Source of the DNA: Guyanagaster necrorhizus
Lineage: Eukaryota > Basidiomycota > Agaricomycetes > Agaricales > Physalacriaceae
Assembly (NCBI RefSeq): GCF_019112545.1
Contig: NW_025064899.1
Location: 271,185-335,184 of the forward strand
DNA: 64,000 nt
Direction of reading: 5' to 3'
The notes below the pieces were generated by a model, which saw nothing but the letters and a program-made list of their open reading frames with translations, had not been told where the DNA came from and did no database searches. Below, one piece after another: positions 13,665-28,224 of this stretch. The stretch's first letter is position 1; every line of letters starts with the position of its first letter. Both the position numbers and the translations under genes were made by a program.

Positions 13665-14833
13665 ATGGCTGCGAGTACTCCTGCTTCACGAAATATCATA
13701 CAAGATATCATTAACAATCTCCGCTTCGACTGCACCACTCTCAAATCTTGTTCCCGCGTCTCGCGTGATTTCTCCGCCTACACCCGTCCCCATCTGTTTC
13801 ACCTCATACGCGGAATTTCGATCAAAATCGAGTCATGTTACTCGATAGACGCCCTGATATCTATCTCTCGGCACGTACGTGCCGTTCGGCTATCAAACGA
13901 CGACTTGTTTAACGCCACCATGCCGCTTATCATATCATCCTTTGATCATCTTGAACACATCTGTATACTGGGATACGTGAATTTGTCAGCGCTCCCAGGG
14001 GATATGATTAAGGCCTTGACGTGCCAACGTTCGTTGGTCACATCCTTAGAATTGAATGCGGTCGACTACACAGATATTCGCATCTTGAACCAGTTCCTCC
14101 AACCGTACCTGGGACTCCGAAAACTGGGTCTATTAAACATGCGATTTGACATGAGGGCGTACTCTGTGGGCAAAACGGGTGCTTCGGGTCCGAAACCACA
14201 ACCGATGGAGTTATCACTGCATGCTGGGACCCTGCTCCGCCCCTTTCTCTATCCCCATTCTCCGGCATCATTAAACCGATTACAAAAGTTGAGCGTGTCG
14301 GCTCTTTTTATGGAAGATTTCATGAGCCTGGCGCTGGTGATTCGTTTGGCGCCGAACCTTCGAGAGTTGCATCTAAGGGGTTTGCAGAAAGGTGGGCTTG
14401 TGTGCTTTTGATAACGACCCACTGCTAACTTCTAGAAGATTCTAGGTGGTTCAAGCCAAAACCCCTTGATCTCTCGAGCATTGAAGTCGTCTCATTTAAC
14501 TTGTTCGAAGCAAACGAAGAATTTGAGCAACATCTCCATCCGGGTTTGATTCTTGCGTGGTGGATCGAAAGTTTTAGAAGCGGAGTCGCGTTACGATCAA
14601 TTACTATGACCGTGCAGGTTAATACTACTGAAAATGGACTAATTAACGCGCGCCTGTGGGAGTGGTTCGATGCTATTCTAGGTTCTCTGGGAACAATCAA
14701 GGCAGTACGTGGAATAATTCGGGGAGAGAAAGGGCATGTGTTGAAAAAGATGATTGATAACAAGTGTAACCGCTTGACTGTGAGAGGGTTGATGGAGATA
14801 AGGGTGAACGGGCCACAAAGAAAGGGGGAATGA
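13665..14833 (+). CDS. F-box/LRR-like protein (374 aa)
   Basis: Two exons, 13665-14391 and 14436-14833, are joined across a 44-bp GT-AG intron with a GCTAAC branch site. The split codon restores Glu and the frame runs to TGA. The N-terminal ~45 residues (IIQDIINNLRFDCTTLKSCSRVSRDFSAYTRPHLF) match the degenerate F-box of agaric proteins, in which LKSCSLVS-R is typical. It is followed by irregular leucine-rich stretches such as FDHLEHICILGYVNLSAL and LAPNLRELHLRGL, as in proteins that fold as LRR solenoids. The likely role is a substrate adaptor of an SCF ubiquitin ligase. The family is very large in mushrooms and its substrates are mostly unknown. No lesion was found, so I call it intact. Confidence 0.8.
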
Positions 14834-17516
<2,683 letters not shown>

Positions 17517-18209
17517 TAGGAGGAATGAAGGAGACCTCGGGACAGACAGCCTCTTTCGACCTTATAGTGCCTTTACTGGATCCCTTATACTAAATTAAGG
17601 CCCTTTCTTGTACTCTGCTTTTCAAATCGGCCTGATTCTCCTTGCATGCCATAGACATTGTCCCTTCTGCTGGTTTGTCACAGGTCGCAGCGTTCGTTTC
17701 CTGCAAGCGAAGTAATTCGCACTATTCCCTAAAATTATGTCTGCTCCATTCTGACGTGTATCTCTGGCTTTAATTGTAACATCACCTCACCGTGGTATGA
17801 TCATGTGGACGAAGCGACATCGCGATCAAGCTTGATCATCGCTATACAGTGACCCTTACTCCGTCTGGTATTACGCTCGGTCCTCGAATGCCAAGGACCT
17901 TCTCTTCTCATACTTTCTTGGGTCTGTCGGAGCATAGTCATATGTCAGTCATTCTCAGCCTTCTCTTTCAAAGCCGTGTCATATGAGACATCCCCCATGC
18001 AACCGTCTTTTACGTGCCAGACAGTTTATGGCCTTTCCTCAACCATTACTTGTACACCATGGCATCTCAGTTACCTATAAGGAATATCCGTGGCGTCTAT
18101 TGCCTGCGCGTCTCTCGATCCTTGCTTTCTTCGTTCGAATTCCAGTGCGCGCACAATGTCCCAAATAATGTTATAAAAATCACAGGTGAGGAAAGGATGA
18201 CTTGCAACG
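17517..18209. other. Intergenic region upstream of GH17 gene
   Basis: No gene is supported. The last ~45 bp before the GH17 start (GTTATAAAAATCACAGGTGA) resemble the matching sequence upstream of the paralogue at about 21260, so the duplication included at least the proximal 5' region. The TATAAAA-like string at about 18171 may be the core promoter. Confidence 0.45.
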
Positions 18210-19619
18210 ATGGTTCCACTACTCACCCTTGTGCTGTCTCTTGTCGCTAGTGCGCTTGCGAGCCCAGCTCACTCCCCACCCTCGTGTTTCCCTGCTCTTG
18301 GGTTTAACATGCCAGATGACACACCTGATTCTAGAGATAATTGGTGGTGCTCGTACGACTCAGAGTACGGATTCGTAGGGTTCAGCTATGAGGTCACAGC
18401 GTGTATGACCTTATCCTTGGATGTCGTCAGTCCTTCGATTCACCGATATTTAGGTCAAAGTCTCAAGCAACTCCGACGCGAATTCAAAGACATACGACAT
18501 AGATTCAATGGTCGATACATTCGCATGTACGGTGCTTGTGATCGTGAGGGTTTCTAGTATGCTCTTACCTCATCTTTTCCATCGCTCGTAACTGATATCG
18601 TGCACGTAGCGATGACATCATCACAGCAGCATGGGACGCCCACCTGGGAGTACACGCTCTCGTTTGGGTACGTCCACCCCCAGGCTCAAACCTTCCGTGT
18701 CGTCCTCATCCTTTCCTGCTAGTTCGGCTTCGACGGATCCGATATCTGGATGACCCGACGCGACACGCTCCTGGCGGCTCTCCACACGAACCCAAAGGCG
18801 CCGTTCGTCACTCGTGTTCTCCAATTCGGATCTGAGCCTCTCTTTGACAACGTACTGGATCCGGATGCCTTGGCTGAACAGGTCTTGGAAGCGAAGGCTA
18901 ATCTGTCGAGCCTAGGGATTCCGGTGACCATTTCAGAAATGGCGTATGGATACCAGGTAAGAAAAATTGTGCGAACGGTCTGCATGCTGACCGGACGCGC
19001 TTAGGAACGCGGAGGCGCGCAGTCGGTTTTGGATGCCATTGATCTCGTCGATGCGCATATGCTACCGTTCTTCTCACAGGAAGCTTCAACTGGTTTGTTC
19101 TTAGACCTGTCCGAGGCGCTTAACTAATCGTTATAACCAGCCAATAATTCATGGCCCATTGTTCTCACCGATTTAGACTGGTAGACTCATTCTTCTTGGC
19201 CGTCGTGGATTTATATCTATGTCTTCTCCTCTAGGTTCATCGACAATGGTGAAGGAAAGAAGATATACCTGACCGAAGTTTGTCCATTCTGATGATTGCC
19301 AGCCGAGCATCTTTGACACCTAGTCTAGAACGGATGGCCGTCTGTCACTTCCCCAGGCGTGCAGCCCAATAGCCCGTATGCGGTATCAGATATACCGAAC
19401 GAACACGTATGTCATGTGTATATCTATCTAATCCCACTCATGCTATTGTAGGAGTACTTCACGTTGCTCGACTCGAAATGCGAGTTCTTCAAGACCGTAG
19501 CCGGCGGAGGGGTAGGATGGTTCGCCCATATCTATTCGGATAACATGGAACCGGGGTACGGCATCTATGACTCGGAGGGAAAGTTGAAATTTCCTTTTCA
19601 TCTAAGGACGCAGTGTTAA
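18210..19619 (+). CDS. Secreted glycoside hydrolase family 17 (beta-1,3-glucanase-like), 334 aa
   Basis: GH17 enzymes cut or remodel beta-1,3-glucan in fungal walls. The exons are 18210-18402, 18454-18556, 18610-18667, 18723-18956, 19005-19092, 19141-19180, 19235-19277, 19329-19406 and 19452-19619, with eight GT-AG introns of 45-55 bp and a frame kept to TAA. A signal peptide is visible (VPLLTLVLSLVASALAS). Then follow GFVGFSYEVTACQSL, YIRMYGACD, the FGFDGSDIW block, VLQFGSEPLFD (the GSEP glutamate is the probable acid/base) and IYLTENGWPSVTSPG, where the glutamate of TE-GWPS is the probable nucleophile. It ends with VGWFAHIYSDN and EPGYGIY, typical of this fungal subfamily. No defect was found. 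A decayed tandem paralogue lies 1.7 kb downstream. Cell-wall remodelling during growth or fruiting is an inference. Confidence 0.92.
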
Positions 19620-20879
19620 CTGAGGCTTTCTTTGATGTACTTGATATATTTATATTGGAAATAGGTATTGTAGTCATCAATTATGCTTCGTATTCGTCTC
19701 CATTCTCGAAGGTAGTAGTATATATGGGTGTCACAGAATAAACCCTCCGTAGCAGTCGGCTAGTTCCGTGGAATCAACAGTGTGTTCACTGACACTCAAA
19801 AAGGTTCAACTTTCAATGTATGGATTTTCTACAAGAAGGCTTCTCTACAAACATTTACCAATGCATCATTAAACCTCCCCAGTTAGTCAACAGATGAACA
19901 TCCTTCAAGGTAACGAATATCGATACAACTCGTTCAAGTTGAAACTTGAAAAAGTCCAGGACCGTCTGTGGTTCTAGCGTGGGCGAACCATTGCCCTAAA
20001 ATGAACAGATTAAAATATATATGTCGAACACGGTAAGTGCATTTAAACAAGGAAGATACGCCGTTGGGACTATACATAGGCGCGGGAGTGTCAAAAAGAT
20101 AAAATATTTCTGGTCCTTATCTGGTTTAGGTCTGGTCCGGCTCACGTCTATCTGTTGTCTTTCTCCAGCCTCCGACAAGCATCTGAGTCGTCCTATTCTC
20201 TCGCGTCTCAAGACTCTTCTGGTCCAGCCTCAAGTGCACCCAGTCGCAATTTTCGCCAATTCGGAAGGCTGAAATTCTGGGCAGATATGGGTATTCCCGA
20301 TTCCCCGGTTCCTCTGAATCCTCTTCACCGTCACTGTGACTCAGATTCGTTCGACCTTTTCCTTCGGGTTTGAACAGGTATAACTGATTGGTGCCTTGTT
20401 TTTTTTTGGCAATGTCACCTTGGCTTTCAGAACATGTGTCTGGAAATTCTGGGAAACCCCAACCCCTCCCTTTTCAATGTTTTCCTAGCATTCTGGCAGA
20501 ATTAAAGGGAAATGTTATGAGAGTCAATTCCAATTTGTCTAAAATTTTTTGGTCTCTGGATACAATACATGCATAAAAGCGAGTGATCTTGCATTGAAGC
20601 GAGCTCACCTCCTTAATCCGGTCAGGATAAATTCATGTTCATAAGAATAGTCACCTAAACCTGATTTACTGGCATTCTTGCCGCACGCTTGAAGACTGTC
20701 CATTTCGCAGCCAAGTCAAATCCCCCCAGTCAAGCTCGGGATAATTTTACGCAAGACGACCAATACGTTGACATCTTTTATGAAATTGTCCTTGAAGCTA
20801 GCTTCTGGTCTGTTGTATTTTCGTCACACATTTTGATTTTAGGCAGGTATATTCAAGTTTCGACGTCAATACCGCTTTA
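19620..20879. other. Intergenic, no gene recognised
   Basis: Spacer between the GH17 gene and the palindromic element. Short frames only; no repeat or RNA gene could be supported. Confidence 0.45.
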
Positions 20880-21205
20880 GGTATAGTATGGTACGGTTGT
20901 ACAGGTGCCGTCATACAGGTACCGTATCCGTACCGTCAGAGGGTTCAGTCCATTTTGGACCGTACGAGTCCTATACGGATACCTGAAAACGGGAAAATTA
21001 GCGAGTTTTTTTCGACCGGTGTGGATAACAAAATGATGAAAGCTGACCATTTCCGCCATACTGGGCCCTGACTTCTGCTCTTATAGGTAACCATCAGTGC
21101 ATATACAGTAATGACGGCCGTCGCCGTCACCGTGCCGTCAAGGTCAAACTTTCTGACAGTTGACGGCCGTCCTCCATATGGCCGTACACCGTATACGGTA
21201 CAGCG
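20880..21205. repeat. Possible non-autonomous element with palindromic CCGTAC-type ends
   Basis: The left side (about 20880-20940) is dense in GGTACGG, GTACCGTATCC and CCGTACCGTCA. The right side (about 21108-21205) carries ACGGCCGTC, CCGTACACCGTATACGG and TACAG in opposite orientation. The two ends read towards each other as imperfect inverted repeats around a ~170-bp centre, just upstream of the decayed GH17 copy. This looks like a MITE-like or foldback repeat. I could not define exact ends or a target duplication. Confidence 0.4.
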
Positions 21206-21295
21206 CAAAATCCTAGAGCTTTGTCGCAGAGTTGGTGGCTCTGTTGCCCTCCAAAATTGTTATAAGAATCCAATGGGAGGAAAGGCCGACGTGCA

Positions 21296-22710
21296 ATGAT
21301 GATTTCACCACTCGTCTTTACGTTGTCTCTTGTCGCTGCAGTGCTCAGTGCGAGCCCAGCTCCTCCCTCGTGTTTCCCTGCTATTGGGTTCAAGATGCCA
21401 AGGAACATACCTGCTTCTAGAGATAATCGGTGGTGTCCATACTCGGATGAGTACGGGTTCGTAGGCTTCAGCTACGAAGTCACAGCGTGTACGATGTTAT
21501 CCTGCCACATCACAATTTTGCCACTCACCGTTATTTAGGTCAGAGCCTCCAGCAACTCAAAAGAGAATTTAAAGACATACGACAGACATTCAACAGTCGA
21601 TACATTCATCTGTACGGGACTTGTGATCGGCAGGATTTCTAGCATTTCGTCCCCCACTTTTCTTTACCTCTCCAAGTCCAACTTAGGCTATACACATGGC
21701 GACGCCATTCTCACAGCAACATGGGAAGCCAATATCGGGGTCCATACTCTCATCTGGGTAGGGTAGGCCCAAACGTCTCCTGATTTATTATTCTCATCCT
21801 TTCCTCCCAGTTCGGCTTCGATGGCTCTGATATGTGGATGACACGACGTGACTCATTCCTGGTGACTCTTCATGTAAACCCAAAGGTGCCCTTCATCACT
21901 CGTGCTGTTCAATTTGGCTCCGAGCCTCTCTTTGACTAACGTGCTGGGTCCGAATACTCTTATGCATGAGATCTTGGCAGCCAAGGCCCATCTATCAAGT
22001 GTAGGCATTCCAGTGATGATTTCAGAAATGGTGTATTGATATCAGGTAAGAAAAATTGTGTGAACAGTCTGCATGCTGATAGGATGCACTTGGGAATGTG
22101 GAGGTGCTCAGCACGTTTTGGACACTATAGATGTCATCAATGCAGACATGTTGCCATTCTTCTCACAGCAGGCTTCAACTGGTCAGTTCATAGATGCATC
22201 TGAAGCACTCGACTGATTGTTACAACTAGCCAACAATGCATGACTGATTGTTCTCAGCGATTTGAACTGACAGAGCCATTCTTCTCATCCCTCATGGATT
22301 TATACTCATCACTATCTCTGCCTAGGTTCATCGACCATAGTCAAGGAAATAAGATATACCTGAGTGAAGTTTATCCATTCTGATGGTTATCATCTGAACA
22401 TCATTGACATCCCATATAGAATGGATGGCTGTCTGTTACCTATCCAGGTGTGCAGCCCAATGGTCCGTATGCGGTAGCGGACATACAGAATGCATATGTA
22501 TGTCATGTGTGTATTTATATGATCTAACTCATTCCATTTCAGGATTACTACATGTTGCCTGACTTGCAATGTGAATACTCCAAGACCATAGCAGGTGGAG
22601 GAGTTGGGAGGTTCACCCACATTTATTTGGATGACCAAGAACCAGGGATGGAATCTACAACTTAGAGGGACAGTTGAAGTTCCCATTCAGTCTAAGGATG
22701 CAGTGCCAAT
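21296..22710 (+). pseudogene. Decayed GH17 glucanase paralogue
   Basis: This locus is collinear with the intact gene at 18210-19619, including a signal peptide, GFVGFSYEVTAC and most intron positions, but it is broken many times. Relative to the intact copy there is a one-base insertion giving TAA at 21937-21939 (after the GSEPLFD glutamate motif) and TGA at 22037-22039 where the intact copy has GGA. The 3' splice AG of the following intron is lost (CTTAG to CTTGG). TGG-CCC has become TGA-CTG in the next exon. The 3' end runs past the original TAA. Many differences are CpG to TpG or CpA, for example GACGCGCTTAGGAACGCGG against GATGCACTTGGGAATGTGG. It cannot make the enzyme. Confidence 0.88.
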
Positions 22711-23184
22711 TCAGCCATGCATTGGTTTCCATGCACTTTGAATATTTATTTCCCGAGGTCCAAGGACAATATAGCCTAGATATGATCACAGGTGACAGTG
22801 CACCAGCCTCGGAAGCTGCCATTTTCCGTAGACATGTGGACCCCCCAATGTGTCAGTGCACATCAACAAAACAGTTCCGGATTATGATTCTTTCATCTTT
22901 TGTCAATTCAAGAATCTGGCAAGAAGTTAAGGCCCTTTTAATTTCCTCTTTCATTACTTGCTCCCAAAATCAGAAGCGGTAAACATTCTTTCAGCATATT
23001 GCCGAACCACATGCTCTGTTTCGCCGTGTATTCACAGGCCTGAAATCCACAGTCCTTTCCAGTATATAGCTTCCGCTTGATCCGGCCCGAATACCGAAGT
23101 GGCTGTACCGCTTATTTACAGCTGCTATTATGGACGATCAGTGTTCCCCTTTTGTCACCCACCTTCGCAACCACAACCACCACT
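22711..23184. other. Intergenic region upstream of coronin
   Basis: No coding frame is supported. It contains the probable coronin promoter and 5' leader and the 3' debris of the GH17 pseudogene. Confidence 0.45.
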
Positions 23185-24925
23185 ATGTCCCGATTCGTCC
23201 GAGCCTCAAAATACCGGTGCGTCGTCTTTCCCTATGGTCGAATTTCGTTGATATTTTGTCAGTCACGTCTTTGGACAATCGGGAAAAAAGGACCACGGCT
23301 TCGAAAACGTCAAGGTAACTGGTAGCGCCTGGGATGCGAACGTTATCTCTGCATCTGCGGAATACATCTCTGTCAATTGGAATGCATCTGGAGGAGGAGC
23401 ATTTGCTATTCTCCCACTTCCATCCCCTTTCGTTGCACATCCTTCTCTCCCGTATAAACTCCCCGATTCGCTCCCCCTCGCCCGCTCGCATACTGCGCCA
23501 GTCCTAGACACAGAATGGTCCCCCCACGACGACTCTCTCGTCGCCTCTGCAGGCGAAGATGGCAACGTCATGATATGGAAAGTATCTGCGGACGTGTTTG
23601 AGGGGTGGGGCGCCGAGGGATGGGTACCGAAGGATTTTGAACCCGTATGGAGAATCGACGCCAGTCCGCGTAAAGTAGGTCAGGTTCTCTTCCATCCGAC
23701 GGCAGAGAACGTGCTCGCGAGCGCGTCGGGGGAGCATCTTGTGAAACTGTGGGACCTCGCGAGGACGGAGGATCCGCAGCTGGTGTTGTACGGACATACG
23801 GATACGATCCAAAGCATCGCGTTCAGCGCTACGGGAACGTTCCTGGCGACGACGTGCAAAGATCGGAAGCTGAGGATATTTGATTCTCGAGCGGGCGGCG
23901 ATGCGGTCAGGGCTGTAGATGGACACGGCGGTATGAAGGGCGCGAGGGTTACGTGGATGGGAGATCTAGGCAAGATAGCGACGACGGGGTTCAGTAAAAT
24001 GAGCGAGAGGCAGGTCGGTATATGGGATGTCGGCCAGGGACTCGCGAACGAGAAGACGATGGCCCTAGACCAGAGCGCCGGTGTGGTCATGCCATTCTGG
24101 TCTGACAACAATATCCTGTTCCTTGGTGAGCGACTCGAAAGACATTCTTCTCTTCGTTTGCTTATGTGTCTCTGCAGCTGGTAAAGGAGATGGAAACATC
24201 CGTTACTACGAATACGAATCTTCTTCCCTGTATGCGCTATCGGAGTACAAATCGTCGGAACCGCAGCGAGGGATGTGTTTCCTCCCGCGACGAGCACTGA
24301 ACATTGGCGAATGCGAAATCGCGCGAGCGTACAAGGTGCATGCATCGTCGATCGAGCCTATCGCGTTCATCGTCCCCCGCAAGGCCGATTCGTTCCAGTC
24401 GGATATCTACCCTCCAGCGCCAGCCAAAGAGCCATCGGTTACTGCGAGCGAGTACTTTTCGGGACGGGGAGAGGTGAAGAGGAAGTTTGTAGACCTGGAG
24501 ACGGGAAAGACGGTGACGAGCTCGGGTGGTGCTAGTCCTGTGCCGACAAAGACGGCTACTGCCCCTATCCCTGCTCCAGCATTAATCGCCCCGTCGTTCT
24601 CTCAACCTGCTTCTGCGTCCACTCCGACAGCGCCGCCGATGACCACTTCCAGGTCGTACTCTCAACCGGAGCCTACGCCGGTGAGGAAGGAGATCACACC
24701 TCCTGCTTCAGTTAAGATTCCCGCTCCTGCATCACCTGTAGACGATGTTAGTTGTTTCTTGTTGCCCTTCTTCCATTTGCTGACCATCTTGACGCACAGA
24801 CCGAAAATGCCCAGCTCAAAGCTGAGCTTCGCGAGGCGAGGGAGAAGATTCGTAATCTAGAGTTGCAGTTGGAGGCGACGAAGGCTAATGCGAAAAAGGC
24901 GGCGGAGGCGTTGTTGAATGTGTGA
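23185..24925 (+). CDS. Coronin, actin-binding WD40 protein (529 aa)
   Basis: Coronins bind F-actin and Arp2/3 and regulate cortical actin patches. The exons are 23185-23216, 23263-24125, 24178-24746 and 24800-24925, with introns of 46, 52 and 53 bp. The protein starts with the diagnostic MSRFVRASKYRHVFG, followed by a beta-propeller with visible WD repeats (VLDTEWSPHDDSLVASAGED, VKLWDLA, LRIFDSR). It continues with TTGFSKMSERQVGIWD, a coronin signature, and GKGDGNIRYYEYE with the EPQRGMCFLPRRALN block. After about residue 390 comes a Pro/Ser/Ala-rich variable linker. The last ~40 residues form a heptad-rich coiled coil (ENAQLKAELREAREKIRNL) for oligomerisation. The length and order fit a single short-type fungal coronin (CRN1 of yeast). 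Splice junctions restore conserved residues on both sides. No defect was seen. Confidence 0.95.
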
Positions 24926-25038
24926 AGTACTTAGTTGTAGACACGGTGGGATTTTGGTATTTATTCTGGTTATCGAGGCATACACAGCCACATACCACTT
25001 TGGCAATTTTGCAAAACCCCTTTTCCTTTCCTCCACCA
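24926..25038. promoter_or_regulatory. Short spacer between coronin and GCV1, probable 3' end and promoter
   Basis: Only 113 bp separate the coronin stop from the next ATG on the same strand. The coronin terminator and the promoter of the T-protein gene must therefore overlap or lie within the flanking transcript. No specific motif was identified. Confidence 0.35.
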
Positions 25039-26379
25039 ATGTTCCTCCGCTCGCTTGTCCGTCGATTCGCGACGTCCGCCGCCGAGCCAGTGTGTGAACA
25101 TTCTCATATCCAAAACTCATCCCGTTCACCCTTACCCAGCTACGAAAAACGCCATTGTACGACTTTCACATCCAAAATGGCGGGAAAATGGTCCCGTTCG
25201 CGGGATATTCAATGCCGCTTTCATACGGGGACGTGGGGCAGGGTGAGTTTGCTATGTCCAGTGTGTAGACATTGACCGAGCTAATCCGTCTGGTCCGGTA
25301 GTCGCTAGCCATAATCATGTCCGTAGTAGCGTAGGCCTGTTCGACGTCGGCCACATGGTCCAATCGAATTTTCGCGGTCCCACTGCTCAGCCTTTTCTCG
25401 AATGGCTGACACCTTCGGCACTAAGCGGTCTGTCTCCGTACACGTCAACGCTCTCTGTCCTGCTCAACCAGAACGGAGGAATCATCGACGACACGATAAT
25501 AACCAAACATGCGGAGGACGCATTCTATGTGGTCACCAATGCTGGGAGGAGAGAGCGCGATCTGGGCTGGTTTACGGAGAAAATAGATGAGTGGAACAAT
25601 GGAGAAAGAGCCAAGAAGGATGGACCGGTGGAGATGGAGGTGCTGGATGGATGGGGACTGATTGCTTTGCAGGGTATGCATCTTTCTTTCCTTTCTTCCT
25701 CTTTCAGCTCATACTTCCCTTAGGTCCTGTCGCGGCCGCATACCTTCAATCTCTCACCTCATTTGACCTTCGCACCCTAACATTCGGCAAATCGGCGTGG
25801 ATTCCCATTGACGGAGGATACACCCTGCACGTTGCCCGTGGCGGATACACCGGCGAAGATGGATTCGAAATCTCCATTCCACCTCAAAGCACAACGGAAA
25901 TCGTCCGAGACTTGCTCTCCCGGGACCCCGTCCAGCTGACAGGACTGGGCGCCCGAGACTCGCTGAGGCTGGAAGCGGGTATGTGTCTGTATGGCCAGGA
26001 TTTGGACGAGGAGACTACACCGCTCGAGGCGGGTCTGGGATGGGTAGTCGGGAAGGAGAGGAAGATTGCCGGAGGGTTCATTGGTTTCGAGGGTGCTCTG
26101 AAGACGCCGACGCGTCGACGCGTTGGGTTGGAGGTAGAAGGTGCACCAGCGAGACAAGGCGCAAAGATTTATTCGCCTGGCACGGGCGTCCTTCTTGGGG
26201 TGGTTACTTCTGGTATTCCATCGCCTACACTGGGTAAGAATATCGCGATGGGGTATGTTAGCGTTGAAGGTGGGAAGAGTAAGAAGGGCGCCGAGGTTGA
26301 GGTCGAGGTGAGGGGCAAAAGAAGACAGGCAAAGGTCGTAGGCATGCCCTTCGTGCCAACGAGGTATTGGAGAGGTTGA
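25039..26379 (+). CDS. GCV1: Glycine cleavage system T protein, mitochondrial aminomethyltransferase (393 aa)
   Basis: The T protein takes the aminomethyl group from the H protein and passes the carbon to tetrahydrofolate, releasing ammonia, in the mitochondrial matrix. The exons are 25039-25089, 25140-25242, 25302-25673 and 25724-26379, with introns of 50, 59 and 50 bp. The N-terminus ([14 protein letters not shown]) is an Arg/Ser-rich, acid-free presequence. GcvT hallmarks follow in order: [26 protein letters not shown] (in two parts across the first junction), [66 protein letters not shown], then the C-terminal barrel with [18 protein letters not shown]. Each junction restores family sequence. 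Length is standard. The related IBA57 family lacks this whole set, so GCV1 is preferred. Confidence 0.95.
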
Positions 26380-26714
26380 AAACGGTACAGTGACATGTGA
26401 CATAGAGGAGGACGCTTTTCCGTCATCTTAGAACAATGATTGTTGACAGCCATGCCGTTTGGTGGTAGCATTGTATGCGGGACATGAGGAATTCTACTCT
26501 CGTAGTGCGGGTGGGAGTTAGAGCGTCTGTTAGAGATGCGGAAGAGCAGAGTCTGATGTGCGGATGATTCGTATCGAAATGAGGTGCAGTCGACTGGGTC
26601 TCGATGTACTATTGTAGTAAGTAGGTACTTGGCTGTGTTGGTTACGATGTGTGGTATGATAAACGAGCAGGTCGACACGTGTGGACGATGGCGGGAGATG
26701 AAACGATGATGAGG

Positions 26715-27045
26715 GAAGGAAGGAAAGACGCGTTTGGGGGATGGTCAGAGAAAGACGCACTTTTTTACGCGTCGGGTGGTCCGTGCGTCATTGGCGGGAG
26801 ATCGGTACGTTGGCGTGAATGGTAGCGGGAAAATCTCTTGGCAAGGCACTCGTTGGGCAAGTACCTTGGCGCGTCAGTTAGGATAGGTCATTGTCCCGCT
26901 GCCTGATAAGCGAGCGGACCGTGTCGCGTGGGGGAAAAAAGAAAGAAGCGTTTGGGGGATGGCGGGAGAATGACACCCTTTTATACGCGTCGGGTGGTCA
27001 GTGCGCGTAGTAGCGCAATGGCGGGGGATCAGCGCGCCGTGCTTA
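26715..27045. repeat. Imperfect direct repeat, ~218-bp period, with ACGCGT boxes
   Basis: Sequence from about 26728 to 26815 recurs from about 26946 to 27040. Both copies contain CGTTTGGGGGATGG, then a spaced TACGCGTCGGGTGGTC and a GGCGGGAGATC/GGCGGGGGATC end. The first copy also has GACGCGTTT. ACGCGT is the core of the MluI cell-cycle box bound by MBF in yeasts; whether it acts here is unknown. No gene with a clear start follows within 1 kb. Confidence 0.55.
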
Positions 27046-28224
27046 TGGGAACTGGATACGTCATAAATGCATCAGGTTACATCAACGCGTGGCATCATCA
27101 TCATCCTTCGTCTTCTACTTATCCCGAAACGCGACGGCGGAGAAAGAAACGCTGCACACTGGCGCATCGTTTTTCTTCGTTTCGAAAACGATAGAAAACT
27201 TGTGGAAACCGGAAAATTTGCGACACAGGAATTGTAGCCAGTAATTGACCACAGACAACGGTAGATACTTCAAGTTATTTGTAGCATCGGACCGACCAAC
27301 ACCTGGTCAATTTCAAATTTGCCTTGCTCAACCAGTTAACTTGCCCTTTTGCCAGAATCCTTCATCCATCCCACCACTTAAGGATGCTAAAAAAAAATTT
27401 ATATAATCGGAGGCTTTTGGCATTTCCAACACGCTTGGAAGACAACCTTCGTTTGTTTCCTAGGTTTCTTTTTCGCCATGTACGCACTCATACAGCTATT
27501 CCTGTATCTGGCAATCATCTCTCTCTGCGATGGCCTCGAACGAACGAACGAACATGGACTCGGAAGGAACTTCTTGATTCTTCTGACGCTAAATTAAGCG
27601 AAAATAATGCCCGTTTTATGGAGATGCGACCTTATCTGTGGCCCTGTCATGCCTGTCTAACGGCGAGATGATGCCCAGGTTCCACTCGACCACTTGGGAG
27701 CAGCAACTCATCTAGATTTCTGAATCGGTACTGGGTCAGCTAATGCACGATCGGACGTCTCTGTCGCGTCAATCCTCATGGACCCTTTGTACTTCTACCA
27801 GGTCAGTTCCCCTCTTCCCCTCACTTCAGTAACTGATGATGTTCGCAGTATTACGGCTTCGCAGCCTCCGTCCTTCCACTCCGCAACCTTTTGAGACCCA
27901 GAACTTTACTAAAACCCCGGAAGAAGGTGGCATTTCCTCTGTGGATGGTATAGGATCAGCATTCAGCGCTTATCTTGTCGCATTGAGCGAGCTTGGACTA
28001 CGATGAGATTCCCGGAAGTCCTGATGACCCCAGCTACGGAACTGGCGTGGATCAATGAAAGACTCGGGCGGGATGACACTCACGCAGATACAATTACAAT
28101 GAACGATGGAAGGAAGGCGTATGGGAGAGTTATCTTCAATTGACGCTAGACCCATCGTTCGCCACGGATCAACTGACAAAGGATGTGAACCACAGCGAAA
28201 GAGAAAAGGCGTGCAAACACTGCT
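27046..28224. other. Stretch without a secure gene
   Basis: A 115-codon frame at 27324-27671 shows no motif. At 27779-27949 a tiny two-exon reading (MDPLYFYQ, 45-bp intron with GTCAGT and GCAG, then YYGFAASVLPLRNLLRP) is possible but ends within about 60 residues and matches no family I know. Nothing else was seen. Confidence 0.4.
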